43,904 nucleotides of DNA, taken from contig JACWCY010000010.1 of assembly GCA_014654455.1 (NCBI GenBank), forward strand, positions 1-43,904, given 5' to 3'. Positions 8,158-17,405 of the stretch are shown one piece after another (the stretch's first letter is position 1; every line of letters begins with the position of its first letter). A model generated the notes under the pieces. It did no database searches and was not told the DNA's origin. It saw nothing but the letters and a program-made list of their open reading frames with translations. The position numbers were made by a program, and so were the translations under genes. The stretch comes from Pelagibacterales bacterium SAG-MED01. Its GTDB lineage: Bacteria > Pseudomonadota > Alphaproteobacteria > Pelagibacterales > Pelagibacteraceae.

Positions 8158-9774
8158 ATGGCGCGATTTATATTTGTCACGGGCGGCGTGGTTTCATCTT
8201 TGGGAAAAGGACTCTCTTCAGCATCATTAGCATATTTACTTCAATCGAGAGGATATAAAGTAAGACTAAGAAAATTAGACCCTTATTTAAACGTTGATCC
8301 AGGAACAATGAGTCCATTTCAACATGGTGAGGTTTTTGTAACAGATGATGGTGCAGAAACTGATTTAGATTTAGGACATTATGAGAGATTTTCAGGTGTA
8401 TCAGCAAAAAGATCTGATAATATTACTACGGGTAAGATATATAGTGATGTTCTTAAAAAAGAACGTAAAGGAAAATACTTAGGAAAAACTGTTCAGGTAA
8501 TACCTCATATAACTGATCGAATAAAAGAGTTCATAAAAAACGATTCATCAAAAGAAGATTTTGTTATTTGTGAAATTGGAGGAATAGTAGGGGATATTGA
8601 AAGTTTACCTTTTGTTGAAGCAATAAGACAATTTGCAAATGATATTGGAAAAAAAAATACATTATTTATTCATTTAACTCTTGTTCCTTATTTAAAATCA
8701 TCTGATGAAATTAAAACAAAACCAACACAACATTCAGTTAAAGAATTAAGAAGTATTGGTATCCAACCAGATATAATTATTTGTAGATCAGAACGACCCA
8801 TACCAATCGAACATCGAAAAAAAATATCTTTATTTTGCAATGTTGATATAAAAAATGTTATTGAAACAGTAGATGTAAAAACTATTTATGAGGCGCCTAT
8901 TAGTTTTTTTAAAGAAAAATTAGATATTCAAGTTTTGAATTATTTTAAACTGAAATCAAAAAAACCTGTAAATTTAACACCTTGGAAAAAAATTACCAAA
9001 GTTATTTTACATACAAAAAAAGAAGTAAACATAGCAATAATTGGAAAATATGTTGAATTAAAAGATGCATATAAATCTCTTGATGAAGCTCTTACACATG
9101 GTGGTATTGAAAATAATGTAAAAGTTAATCTAGTAAGGATTGACTCTGAAAAATTAAAAGTATCTGAAATAAGAATAAAACTTCAGAATATTTCTGGAAT
9201 ATTAATACCAGGAGGTTTTGGTAAAAGAGGAACTGATGGTAAAATTGAAGCTATTAAATATGCCAGAAATAAAAAGATTCCTTTTCTTGGAATTTGTTAC
9301 GGAATGCAGATGGCTATAATAGAATTTGCTAGAAATAAACTTAATTTAAAAAAAGCTACCTCAAGTGAGTTTGATAAAAAAGGTCTTCATATTATTGGTT
9401 TAATCAATGAATGGACCAAAGATGGAAAAAAAATCAAAGGTACTGATAAATATCTAGGTGGAACAATGAGATTAGGTTCTTACGATGCAAAACTAAAAGA
9501 AAATTCAATGATTAAAAAAATATATAAAAAAACTATAATTAAAGAAAGACACCGCCACAGATATGAAGTAAATATAGCTTTTAAAGAAAAATTTGAGAAG
9601 AACGGTATGGATTTTTCAGGTTTGTCTCCAGATGGTGAATTACCTGAAATAATTGAGCTTAGAAACCACCCATGGTTTTTTGGTGTTCAGTTTCATCCTG
9701 AATTTAAATCTAGACCTTTAGCTCCGCATCCTTTATTCTCATCGTTTATCAAGGCAACAAAAAATCACAAATGA
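8158..9774 (+). CDS. pyrG: CTP synthase
   Basis: Aminates UTP to CTP with glutamine-derived ammonia. The 538-residue protein has the N-terminal synthase domain ([21 protein letters not shown]-loop, [41 protein letters not shown]) and a C-terminal class I glutamine amidotransferase domain (PGGFGKRG, nucleophile Cys in GICYGMQ, and VQFHPEF). Normal length with all motifs. It overlaps kdsA by 4 bases. It may have its own promoter 8 bases upstream of the ATG. Confidence 0.97.
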   Translation: MARFIFVTGGVVSSLGKGLSSASLAYLLQSRGYKVRLRKLDPYLNVDPGTMSPFQHGEVFVTDDGAETDLDLGHYERFSGVSAKRSDNITTGKIYSDVLKKERKGKYLGKTVQVIPHITDRIKEFIKNDSSKEDFVICEIGGIVGDIESLPFVEAIRQFANDIGKKNTLFIHLTLVPYLKSSDEIKTKPTQHSVKELRSIGIQPDIIICRSERPIPIEHRKKISLFCNVDIKNVIETVDVKTIYEAPISFFKEKLDIQVLNYFKLKSKKPVNLTPWKKITKVILHTKKEVNIAIIGKYVELKDAYKSLDEALTHGGIENNVKVNLVRIDSEKLKVSEIRIKLQNISGILIPGGFGKRGTDGKIEAIKYARNKKIPFLGICYGMQMAIIEFARNKLNLKKATSSEFDKKGLHIIGLINEWTKDGKKIKGTDKYLGGTMRLGSYDAKLKENSMIKKIYKKTIIKERHRHRYEVNIAFKEKFEKNGMDFSGLSPDGELPEIIELRNHPWFFGVQFHPEFKSRPLAPHPLFSSFIKATKNHK

Positions 9775-10595
9775 ATAGTATAAAAGTTAATTGTGGAAAA
9801 ATAGAAATCTCAAATGATAACAAGATTTGTATTATAGCTGGTCCCTGTCAACTTGAAACAGAACAACACGCAATGGATATGGCAGGAAAAATACAAGAAA
9901 TTACTAAGAAATTTAACCTCGGATTTATTTATAAAACATCATTTGATAAAGCAAATAGAACTAGCCTTAAAGGAAAAAGAGGAGCAGGTTTAGAAGCATC
10001 ACTTCCTGTATTTGATAAAATCAAGAAAGAACTAAATGTACCAATCTTAACAGATATTCACAATATAGAGCAGTGCTCTATTGTAAGTAAACACGCTGAT
10101 ATACTACAAATACCAGCATTTCTTTGCAGACAAACAGATTTATTAATCGCTGCTGCTAAAACTAATAAAATTATTAATGTTAAAAAAGGACAATTCTTAG
10201 CTCCATGGGATATGGCTAATGTAACGAAAAAAATTTCAGACTCTGGTAATAAAAATATATTGGTAACAGAAAGAGGTGCAAGCTTTGGATATAATACTCT
10301 AGTTTCAGATATGAGATCATTACCAATAATGGCGAAGAATGGTTACCCAGTTATTTTTGATGCCACACACTCAGTTCAACAACCAGGAGGTCTTGGAGAA
10401 AAAAGTGGTGGTCAAAGAGAATTCGTAGAATATTTAGCAAGAGCCGCTGTTGCCGTGGGTGTTGCAGGAGTATTTATTGAAACACATCAAGACCCAGATA
10501 ATGCACCATCAGATGGACCAAACATGGTGCCTTTAGATAAATTAGAAAATTTATTAAAACAACTTACAGATATTGATAATTTAATAAAAAATTAG
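9771..10595 (+). CDS. kdsA: KDO-8-phosphate synthase
   Basis: Condenses phosphoenolpyruvate with arabinose 5-phosphate to make 3-deoxy-D-manno-octulosonate 8-phosphate, the precursor of the lipopolysaccharide inner-core sugar. The 274-residue barrel shows [45 protein letters not shown] and [11 protein letters not shown]. This confirms a Gram-negative outer membrane with LPS. It overlaps pyrG by 4 bases and touches eno, whose GTG start shares the last base of the kdsA stop. Confidence 0.96.
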   Translation: MNSIKVNCGKIEISNDNKICIIAGPCQLETEQHAMDMAGKIQEITKKFNLGFIYKTSFDKANRTSLKGKRGAGLEASLPVFDKIKKELNVPILTDIHNIEQCSIVSKHADILQIPAFLCRQTDLLIAAAKTNKIINVKKGQFLAPWDMANVTKKISDSGNKNILVTERGASFGYNTLVSDMRSLPIMAKNGYPVIFDATHSVQQPGGLGEKSGGQREFVEYLARAAVAVGVAGVFIETHQDPDNAPSDGPNMVPLDKLENLLKQLTDIDNLIKN

Positions 10596-11851
10596 TGAGT
10601 AAAATTTTAAAAGTAAAAGCCCGTCAAGTATTTGACAGTAGAGGTAACCCAACAATAGAGGCAGAAGTTTTTACTAAAAATAATAGTGCTAGTGCGATTT
10701 GCCCTTCTGGTGCTTCAACTGGAACTTATGAGGCTTTTGAAAAAAGAGATAAGAATAATAAGAGATATTTAGGAAAAAGTGTTTTAAGAGCAATAAACTT
10801 AATTAATTCTGAAATTTCAAAAAAAATAAAAGGTCATAGTATTCATAATCAAGAAAGAGTGGATGCTATAATGATTAATTTAGACGGTACTAGACAAAAA
10901 ACTAAATTAGGAGCTAATGCAATTCTAGCTGTATCAATGGCAGTTAAAAAACTTTCAGCAAAAATAAAAAAAATACCTTTGTATAAAACCTTTTTAATGA
11001 AAAATAATTTTCAATTACCATACCCATTAATGAATATTATTAATGGTGGAGCCCATGCAAATAATGGTTTGAGAATTCAAGAATTTATGATTAGACCAGA
11101 TCGTGCAAAAAGTTTTTCTGATGCAATGAGAATTTGTTTTGTAGTAATAAAAAATTTAAGCAAAATTATTAGACTAAAAGGATTATCCAGTTCTGTTGGT
11201 GATGAAGGTGGTTTTGCACCAATGATTAGCAATAATAATCAAGCCTTAGATTTAATAGTTTTAGCTATTAAAAAATCTGGATTTGTTAATGGTAGAGATG
11301 TATCAATTTGCCTGGATGTAGCAGCTAATGAACTTTTTAAAAAAAACAAATATTCTATCCATTCTAAGAACTATATTTCTGTCGAAAAATCTATTACTGA
11401 ATACAAAAAAATAATTAAAAAATATAAGATTAAATCAATTGAGGACCCATTTGCTGAAAATGATTGGATGTCTTGGAATAAATTAATGAAATCTATAAAA
11501 AAAGTTCAAATTGTAGGTGATGATCTTTATGTAACTAATCTAGAGAGATTAAAAAAAGGTTTTTTGAATTTATCATCTAATGCGATTTTAATTAAACTAA
11601 ATCAAATAGGCACAGTTTCAGAAACTTTAGATGTAATTAAATTTGCTCAAATTATTGGATTTAAAACCATCATTTCTCATAGATCAGGGGATAGTGAAGA
11701 TACATTTATTGCTGATTTAGCAGTAGGTACTAATTCAAATCAAATAAAAGCAGGATCTTTAGCAAGATCAGAAAGAGTAGCTAAATATAATCAATTAATA
11801 CGCATAGAAGAAAATCTTGGAAAAAAAGCTAGAATGAATAAGATTCATTAA
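10595..11851 (+). CDS. eno: Enolase (GTG start)
   Basis: Dehydrates 2-phosphoglycerate to phosphoenolpyruvate, the substrate of the upstream neighbour KdsA. The 418-residue protein has ARQVFDSRGNPT, the acid SVGDEGGFAP, metal ligands in CLDVAANE, SIEDPFAEND and VGDDLYVTN, the catalytic Lys in LIKLNQIGT and the loop SHRSGDSEDTFIADLAVG. The start is GTG at 10595: the following residues SKILKVKARQVFDSRG match the family N-terminus and no ATG is available nearby. It sits in an operon-like run with 1-base overlaps on both sides. Slightly shorter than most enolases, but no motif is missing. Confidence 0.96.
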   Translation: MSKILKVKARQVFDSRGNPTIEAEVFTKNNSASAICPSGASTGTYEAFEKRDKNNKRYLGKSVLRAINLINSEISKKIKGHSIHNQERVDAIMINLDGTRQKTKLGANAILAVSMAVKKLSAKIKKIPLYKTFLMKNNFQLPYPLMNIINGGAHANNGLRIQEFMIRPDRAKSFSDAMRICFVVIKNLSKIIRLKGLSSSVGDEGGFAPMISNNNQALDLIVLAIKKSGFVNGRDVSICLDVAANELFKKNKYSIHSKNYISVEKSITEYKKIIKKYKIKSIEDPFAENDWMSWNKLMKSIKKVQIVGDDLYVTNLERLKKGFLNLSSNAILIKLNQIGTVSETLDVIKFAQIIGFKTIISHRSGDSEDTFIADLAVGTNSNQIKAGSLARSERVAKYNQLIRIEENLGKKARMNKIH

Positions 11852-12159
11852 TGCTTAAAAGATTAAAAAACAATTACTTCTTATTATTATCTACTTTTTT
11901 AATATTATACTTTTTTTTTAACCTTTTATCCGGTCAAAGGGGGCTTATTTCTTATCTTGAAAAAAACAAAAATTTAAGCAATTTACAAAAAGAAGAGATC
12001 TTGCTAACTAGACAAATAAGTGACTTGGATTTTAAAAATTCATTATTAAGTAATAATCTAGATCCTGATTATATAGAAACTTTGATTAGAGAAAGATTTT
12101 TATTTGGAAAAAAAGATGAGACAATTTATATAATTAAAAATAATGACTCAAAAAATTAA
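11851..12159 (+). CDS. ftsB: FtsB/DivIC-family septum protein
   Basis: Probable divisome component bridging FtsL and FtsQ at the septum. The 102-residue protein has one N-terminal transmembrane helix (about residues 9-28), then a stretch of heptad-like leucines and isoleucines (about 35-66, consistent with a coiled coil), and a C-terminal [23 protein letters not shown] segment typical of septum formation initiator proteins, whose core is ERF-x-G-KKDE. It follows eno with a 1-base overlap, the conserved eno-ftsB pairing of many proteobacteria, and overlaps lipA by 17 bases. Confidence 0.85.
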   Translation: MLKRLKNNYFLLLSTFLILYFFFNLLSGQRGLISYLEKNKNLSNLQKEEILLTRQISDLDFKNSLLSNNLDPDYIETLIRERFLFGKKDETIYIIKNNDSKN

Positions 12160-13075
12160 ACCAAGACATCCTGAAAAAGTAAAAAACCCAATTAATCCAA
12201 TAAAAAAAAAACCTGAATGGATTCGATCTAAACTTTCAAATAGTAAAGAGTTTTTTTTAACAAAAACCATTGTAAATAAAAACAATTTAGTAACTGTTTG
12301 TCAGGAAGCAAACTGCCCAAATATCACTGAGTGTTGGAGTAAAAGACATGCAACTTTCATGATTATGGGAGATACTTGCACAAGATCATGTGCTTTTTGT
12401 GATGTCAAAACAGGCAAGCCAGGCAAATTAGATGAGCTTGAACCAATAAAAATTTCTCAAGCAGTTAAAAAATTAAATTTGAAACATGTTGTTATTACAT
12501 CAGTTGACCGAGATGATTTAGAGGATGGTGGCTCAAATCATTTTTTTGAGGTTATTAATCAGACCAGAAAAGCCAATCCAAATACGACAATTGAAGTTTT
12601 AACACCAGATTTTTTGAGAAAAGGAGAGGCTTATAAAAAAGTTTTAGAGGCAAATCCTGATGTTTTTAACCATAACATTGAAACTGTACCTAGTCTTTAT
12701 TTAAAAGTAAGACCAGGATCAAGATATTTTGCTTCTTTAGAACTTTTAAAAAACGCAAAAAATATTAATAAAAAAGTTTTTACTAAATCTGGAATAATGG
12801 TTGGTTTGGGTGAAAACAAAGAAGAAATATTACAGGTTATGGATGATCTTAAAGAAGCAAATGTTGATTTTTTAACTATTGGCCAATATTTACAACCGTC
12901 TGTAAAACATTTTCCTTTGGATAGATATTACAAACCTCAAGAATTTAAAGAACTTGGAGCTATAGCTAAATCAAAAGGATTCTTATTAGTTTCATCATCT
13001 CCTCTTACAAGATCTTCTTATCATGCTGATGAAGATTTTGCTAAACTTCAACAAAATAGAAATAATTTTCATTAA
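12143..13075 (+). CDS. lipA: Lipoyl synthase
   Basis: Radical-SAM enzyme inserting two sulfurs into protein-bound octanoyl groups to make the lipoyl cofactor of pyruvate and 2-oxoglutarate dehydrogenases. The 310-residue protein shows the auxiliary-cluster cysteines C53, C58, C64 ([13 protein letters not shown]) and the radical-SAM set C79, C83, C86 ([11 protein letters not shown]), and ends with the conserved RSSYHADE serine region. It overlaps ftsB by 17 bases and coq10 by 1 base. Confidence 0.97.
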   Translation: MTQKIKPRHPEKVKNPINPIKKKPEWIRSKLSNSKEFFLTKTIVNKNNLVTVCQEANCPNITECWSKRHATFMIMGDTCTRSCAFCDVKTGKPGKLDELEPIKISQAVKKLNLKHVVITSVDRDDLEDGGSNHFFEVINQTRKANPNTTIEVLTPDFLRKGEAYKKVLEANPDVFNHNIETVPSLYLKVRPGSRYFASLELLKNAKNINKKVFTKSGIMVGLGENKEEILQVMDDLKEANVDFLTIGQYLQPSVKHFPLDRYYKPQEFKELGAIAKSKGFLLVSSSPLTRSSYHADEDFAKLQQNRNNFH

Positions 13076-13530
13076 TGCCAAAGGCTTCAGTTAAGAGATT
13101 AATTGAATGCAATAAAAATCAATTAATTGATTTAGTGCTTGATATAGAAAAATACCCAGAGTTTGTACCCTTCTGTTTAGATGCTCATGTTTATGAAAGA
13201 AATAATGAAGGTGATTTAGTATTAATTATTGCTGATTTAACAATAGGCAAAGGACCTTTTAAAGATACATATAAAAGTGATGTAAAATTTAACAAAAAAA
13301 ATAGCTCAATAAATGTTACAAATATTGGTGGACCTTTAAATCATCTTGAAAATACTTGGCATTTTAAACAACATCAAAAAGGAACTGAAATTTCTTTTGA
13401 TATTGATTTTGAGATAGAAAATAAATTTTTGAATTTAGTAATGACTAAATCTTTCCAATTTGGATTAGATAAAATAGCAGATGCTTTTCAGAAGAGAGCA
13501 GAACGTTTATTTGGTAATTCTAATAACTAA
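13075..13530 (+). CDS. Coq10/RatA-like START-domain protein (ubiquinone-binding)
   Basis: A 151-residue polyketide-cyclase/START fold protein of the type that binds ubiquinone and supports respiratory function (Coq10 in mitochondria; RatA in E. coli was described as a ribosome-association factor). Recognisable by VLDIEKYPEFVPFCLDAHV near the start and the C-terminal helix FGLDKIADAFQKRAERLFG. No signal peptide. It directly follows lipA, the usual alphaproteobacterial order. Its last 24 bases overlap the convergent cinA gene. The fold is clear; the precise role is inferred from family members. Confidence 0.82.
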   Translation: MPKASVKRLIECNKNQLIDLVLDIEKYPEFVPFCLDAHVYERNNEGDLVLIIADLTIGKGPFKDTYKSDVKFNKKNSSINVTNIGGPLNHLENTWHFKQHQKGTEISFDIDFEIENKFLNLVMTKSFQFGLDKIADAFQKRAERLFGNSNN

Positions 13531-13971
13531 ATCCAAAGCTTTTCTAACAATAGCTTTTTGAATTGATGCTCTTTTTTTATTTTTGAATAAATACTTGTTT
13601 ATTTGTGTTTTATTACCTTTTTTAACTCCAATATAAACAAGACCAACAGGTTTTTGTTTTGTACCACCTTTTGGTCCTGCGATACCAGTAATTGAAACAT
13701 TAATATTAGCTTTTGAAATTTTAGATAAATTATTAACCATTGCTGCACAACATTCATGACTTACAGCACCATACTTTTTAATAATATTCTTATTTACTTT
13801 TAAAATTTTAATTTTTGCTTGGTTTGAGTATGTAACCAAACCTAAATTAAATACTTTTGATGCTCCATTAACTGATGTAATTTTACTAGCAAGTAATCCA
13901 CCAGTACAAGATTCTACAAATGAAATTTTAAACTTTTTTTTAGTTAATAATCTTACAAAAGATTGCATCAA
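13507..13971 (-). CDS. pncC: CinA C-terminal domain protein / nicotinamide-nucleotide amidase
   Basis: Likely deamidates nicotinamide mononucleotide back to nicotinate mononucleotide for NAD salvage. At 154 residues it is the stand-alone PncC form without the N-terminal CinA domain. Family signatures are VESCTGGLLASKITSV, LGLVTYSNQAK, GAVSHECCAAMV and SITGIAGPKGGT followed by KPVGLVYIG. It is convergent with coq10 (24-base overlap) and overlaps pgpA by 4 bases, forming a minus-strand ispDF-pgpA-pncC operon. Confidence 0.88.
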   Translation of the reverse strand: MMQSFVRLLTKKKFKISFVESCTGGLLASKITSVNGASKVFNLGLVTYSNQAKIKILKVNKNIIKKYGAVSHECCAAMVNNLSKISKANINVSITGIAGPKGGTKQKPVGLVYIGVKKGNKTQINKYLFKNKKRASIQKAIVRKALDLVIRITK

Positions 13972-14471
13972 ATAAAATAGCTACTCAAAACCATAAAACA
14001 AATTAAAGATAAAACAACATAAAATCCAGCACAAACATCATCCATAATTACACCAAAACTATTTTTAAAGTTTTTATCAAAAAAACTTACCGGAAATGGT
14101 TTTGCTATGTCAAAAAATCTGAATAATACAAAGCAAATACCATAAAAAATTATAGCCTCTTCCTTAGTTTTTTCTATTCCATGAGAAATCTCATATAAAT
14201 AAATTGGTATTGATTGACCAATAAATTCATCAATTATTATTTCGCCTGGATCTTTATTTTTGCTATCTTTGGTATGATTTTTAATAGCTGGAAAGGAATA
14301 AATAAATATTATCGAGATACATATAAGTATTACTCCTGATGAAATATTTAATACATGAAACAAAAAGAAAAGTATAATTACTGTTGCAAGTGATCCAAAT
14401 GTTCCAGGAATTAATTTAATTTTTCCTAGTCCTAACATAGTCACAAATAATGAATCAAACATTTTAATCAT
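13968..14471 (-). CDS. pgpA: Phosphatidylglycerophosphatase A
   Basis: Removes the phosphate from phosphatidylglycerol phosphate to give phosphatidylglycerol, a major membrane phospholipid. The 167-residue inner-membrane protein has the family motifs LGLGKIKLIPGTFGSLAT, IIDEFIGQSIPIY and FFDIAKPFPVSFFDKNFK with IMDDVCAGFY, whose acidic residues form the active site; about four hydrophobic segments are evident. It overlaps ispDF by 8 bases and pncC by 4. Phosphatidylglycerol made here would be a candidate substrate for the PlcP-type enzyme at 33655-34467 under phosphate stress (inference). Confidence 0.92.
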   Translation of the reverse strand: MIKMFDSLFVTMLGLGKIKLIPGTFGSLATVIILFFLFHVLNISSGVILICISIIFIYSFPAIKNHTKDSKNKDPGEIIIDEFIGQSIPIYLYEISHGIEKTKEEAIIFYGICFVLFRFFDIAKPFPVSFFDKNFKNSFGVIMDDVCAGFYVVLSLICFMVLSSYFI

Positions 14472-15573
14472 ACTTAGTTATAGAAATTATTACCTCACAA
14501 GCAATTGCTTTTTCTTTGCCTATTAAGCCTAATTTTTCGACAGTTTTACCTTTCAAATTTATTTTGTCTTTACTTAACATCATAAGTTTAGAAATCGAGT
14601 CTATTATTATATTTCGATACTTAGAAACTTTTGGTTGTTCGCAAATTAGATTTATATCTAAATTATTTACTAAAAAATTATATTTATTTAAAACATTTAA
14701 AATTGGTTTAAGCATTTTTGGTGATCTTATATTTTTAAATTTATTTTTATTACTAGGAAAATAAGTACCAATATCTTTTTTACGCATAGCTCCCAACAAA
14801 GCATCAATGATTGCATGTAAAATAACATCTCCATCAGAGTGCCCTTTTAGACCTGAATGAAAGGGTATCTTTATTCCACCTAAAAAAAGCTTCTTATTTT
14901 TTATTAAATGATGAATATCAAAACCAATACCAAAATATGTTTGAGGTATTTGTAAATCTTCCTTATATGTAATTTTATAATTTTGATTTTCACCATTAAT
15001 AAATTTAACTTTATAATAACTATCAATAAATAGGGTAGCTTCATCAGTAATTTTTCCTTTTTGTTTAATTGCAAGATTAAATAAGTCTTTGTATCTAAAG
15101 CCCTGAGGTGTTTGTGTTAAAAAAACATTTTCCCTATTGAGATTGATTATTTTATTTTTTATTTTTTGTTTAATAGAATCTTTTGATCTAATAAAAGGAA
15201 CAACAGCTTCGTTTTTTTTTAACTCATTAATAATTTTTTTTAATAATTTAACAGTAAAATTAGGTCTAGCAGCATCATGAATAAGTACATTTTTAGGTTT
15301 ATATTTTTTGAGAAAATTTAAAGCTATTAAAGATGAGTCTGATCTTTCTTTGCCTCCCTTGATGATTTGAATTGATTTATGATATTTATTATTTTTTAAT
15401 TTTTTTAAATTATTAGTCACAATAATAATTTTCTTAAAAAGCTTAGAATCTAATGATTTTTTTACTGAGTGATCAATAATCTCTTTGTTTTTGTATTTGA
15501 AAAATTGTTTTGGTTTATTTTGGTTAAATCTTTTACTTTTTCCAGCTGCTAATATTACAAAATAGTTGTTCAT
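14464..15573 (-). CDS. ispDF: Bifunctional IspD/IspF isoprenoid enzyme
   Basis: Carries out two non-consecutive steps of the methylerythritol phosphate route: CDP-methylerythritol formation (IspD, about residues 1-210) and closure to the 2,4-cyclodiphosphate (IspF, about 215-369). IspD shows AAGKSKRF, LIHDAARPN and the TQTPQGF and DEA motifs; IspF shows GIGFDIHHL, LKGHSDGDVILHAIIDALLGA and DIGTYFPS. Fusion of the two is common in alphaproteobacteria. It starts only 26 bases from the divergent ntrY start, so its promoter must reach into the ntrY coding region. Confidence 0.95.
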   Translation of the reverse strand: MNNYFVILAAGKSKRFNQNKPKQFFKYKNKEIIDHSVKKSLDSKLFKKIIIVTNNLKKLKNNKYHKSIQIIKGGKERSDSSLIALNFLKKYKPKNVLIHDAARPNFTVKLLKKIINELKKNEAVVPFIRSKDSIKQKIKNKIINLNRENVFLTQTPQGFRYKDLFNLAIKQKGKITDEATLFIDSYYKVKFINGENQNYKITYKEDLQIPQTYFGIGFDIHHLIKNKKLFLGGIKIPFHSGLKGHSDGDVILHAIIDALLGAMRKKDIGTYFPSNKNKFKNIRSPKMLKPILNVLNKYNFLVNNLDINLICEQPKVSKYRNIIIDSISKLMMLSKDKINLKGKTVEKLGLIGKEKAIACEVIISITKYD

Positions 15574-15582
15574 TTATTTAAA

Positions 15583-15591
15583 TGTTATAAT
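15583..15591 (+). promoter_or_regulatory. Extended -10 promoter of ntrY
   Basis: TGTTATAAT matches the extended -10 consensus TG-n-TATAAT exactly. It ends 8 bases before the ntrY ATG at 15600, with no Shine-Dalgarno in between, so the mRNA would be leaderless or have one to three leader bases. A convincing -35 is not seen (TAGTTG at 15563-15568 has the right distance), which fits extended -10 promoters. Confidence 0.62.
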
Positions 15592-15599
15592 TCTAAAGC

Positions 15600-17405
15600 A
15601 TGTTAGAATTTTTGAAAAAAAATATATTCATAATTATTCTTTCTATTATCACACTATTAATAGGTTTTTTAACTTTTTTAACATTTATCGATAGAAGTTT
15701 TATTGAACTTAATCAAAAAAATTTAACATATTTGTTAATTTTAAATATTTTTTTACTTTTTTTATTATTTGCGTTTGTTTTTATTGAGATTAAAAGATCA
15801 ATTAAAAATGACATAGATACAGATGGTCTTACATCTAACAAAAAATATATAACATATTTTTCATTATTCACACTAATACCATCAATTTTAATTTCAATTT
15901 TTTCTCTATTTTTATTTTCTTTTGCTCTTGAAAAATATTTTGATAAAAAAGTTACAACAGTTGTTAATAACTCTTACGAACTTGCCAAAAGCTACGTTCA
16001 AGAGGTTAGAAATAAAGTAGAAGCTGACATTGTTTTAGTTGCTTTTGATACTAACAAAAGTGCCAACTTTTTAAATGACAATCCCAATGAGTATTCAAGA
16101 TTTTTACAAACTCAAAAACTTATAAGAGATATTGATGAAATTCATATAATAGATAAAAATAAAAATTTGTTATTTTCTACATTAAAAAATACAAATAAAT
16201 ATACTCCACCTATTGACCGAGCTTTAAATTTAGTTTTAGAAGATGATAGACCACTTAAAATAATAAATGCTCCGGAAAATATTTCTGCCGCAATAATGAG
16301 ATTACAATCATTTAATGACAGATTTATTTATGTAATAAAATACCTTGATAAGGATATTTCTAATTATTTAACAGAGTCCCAAGAGGCTATAAATTTTTAC
16401 TATACTGTTGAGGAAAAAAGTACAGGAATAAAAATTTCTTTCGCTATTATTTATCTTATAATAGTTACATTATTATTATTTATATCAATTACGATTGCGA
16501 TAAGATTTTCATCTAGATTTTTTAGGTCAATTAACAATCTTATATTAGCCTCTACATCAATTGGTGAAGGGGATTTAAACACAAAAGTTCCAGAAATTAA
16601 AACTGATAAAGATCTTGAAATACTCAATAAAAATTTTAATTCAATGATCAGTCGATTAAAAAACCAACAAGAAAAACTTATTATTAATGAAAAACATGAA
16701 GCATGGGGTAGTTTAGCCAGAAAGCTTGCTCATGAAATTAAAAATCCACTTACTCCATTACAGTTAACGATTGATAGAATTAAAAATAAATATACAAAAC
16801 AAATTAACACTGATGAGCAAATCAATTTTGATGAAAATTTGAAAATTATCAATAATCAAATCAAACAAATAGAAAATCTAGTTAATGAATTTTCCGATTT
16901 TGCTAGAATGCCAAAACCAATTTTTAAAAACAACGATTTACTAATCCTTATAAATGAAAATATTAAATTGTTAAGTGAACTTGATAGGTCAATCAATATA
17001 AGTTTGAATAAAAATGATAAAAATTTTTTTTTCAATTGTGATAAGGAACAATTAGGCAGGGTTTTTTTTAATTTAATTAAAAATTCTATAGAAAGTATTC
17101 AACAAAAAGCTGAAAATAACCCTAATTTTAAGAAAAAAATACTAATTGAAATTTTAAATAATAATGATCATATTAACTTAACAATAATAGACAATGGCAT
17201 AGGTTTTGGTAATTTTTCAAATAATATTAAAGATATATTAAACCCCTATGTTACAACAAAAAAAAATGGAACAGGCTTAGGTTTATCGATAGTTAATAAA
17301 ATTATAAATGATCATAATGGTAAAATTGAATTTATATCAATCTCAGATGGTGCTAAGGTAAAAATTAACTTTAATTTAGATGACAATAGAAATTTTAATA
17401 GTTGA
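15600..17405 (+). CDS. ntrY: NtrY-type membrane sensor histidine kinase
   Basis: Sensor kinase partner of NtrX; in alphaproteobacteria NtrYX is tied to nitrogen and redox control. The 601-residue protein has two N-terminal helices (about 8-30 and 42-62), two more bracketing an extracytoplasmic region (about 81-102 and 279-300), a HAMP linker, the phospho-acceptor H378 in KLAHEIKNPLTPLQLT, and an ATPase domain with N box FNLIKNSIESI, IIDNGIGFG and NGTGLGLSIVNKI. It is shorter than many NtrY proteins, and I see no obvious PAS domain between HAMP and the dimerisation helix. It overlaps ntrX by 26 bases. Confidence 0.9.
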   Translation: MLEFLKKNIFIIILSIITLLIGFLTFLTFIDRSFIELNQKNLTYLLILNIFLLFLLFAFVFIEIKRSIKNDIDTDGLTSNKKYITYFSLFTLIPSILISIFSLFLFSFALEKYFDKKVTTVVNNSYELAKSYVQEVRNKVEADIVLVAFDTNKSANFLNDNPNEYSRFLQTQKLIRDIDEIHIIDKNKNLLFSTLKNTNKYTPPIDRALNLVLEDDRPLKIINAPENISAAIMRLQSFNDRFIYVIKYLDKDISNYLTESQEAINFYYTVEEKSTGIKISFAIIYLIIVTLLLFISITIAIRFSSRFFRSINNLILASTSIGEGDLNTKVPEIKTDKDLEILNKNFNSMISRLKNQQEKLIINEKHEAWGSLARKLAHEIKNPLTPLQLTIDRIKNKYTKQINTDEQINFDENLKIINNQIKQIENLVNEFSDFARMPKPIFKNNDLLILINENIKLLSELDRSINISLNKNDKNFFFNCDKEQLGRVFFNLIKNSIESIQQKAENNPNFKKKILIEILNNNDHINLTIIDNGIGFGNFSNNIKDILNPYVTTKKNGTGLGLSIVNKIINDHNGKIEFISISDGAKVKINFNLDDNRNFNS

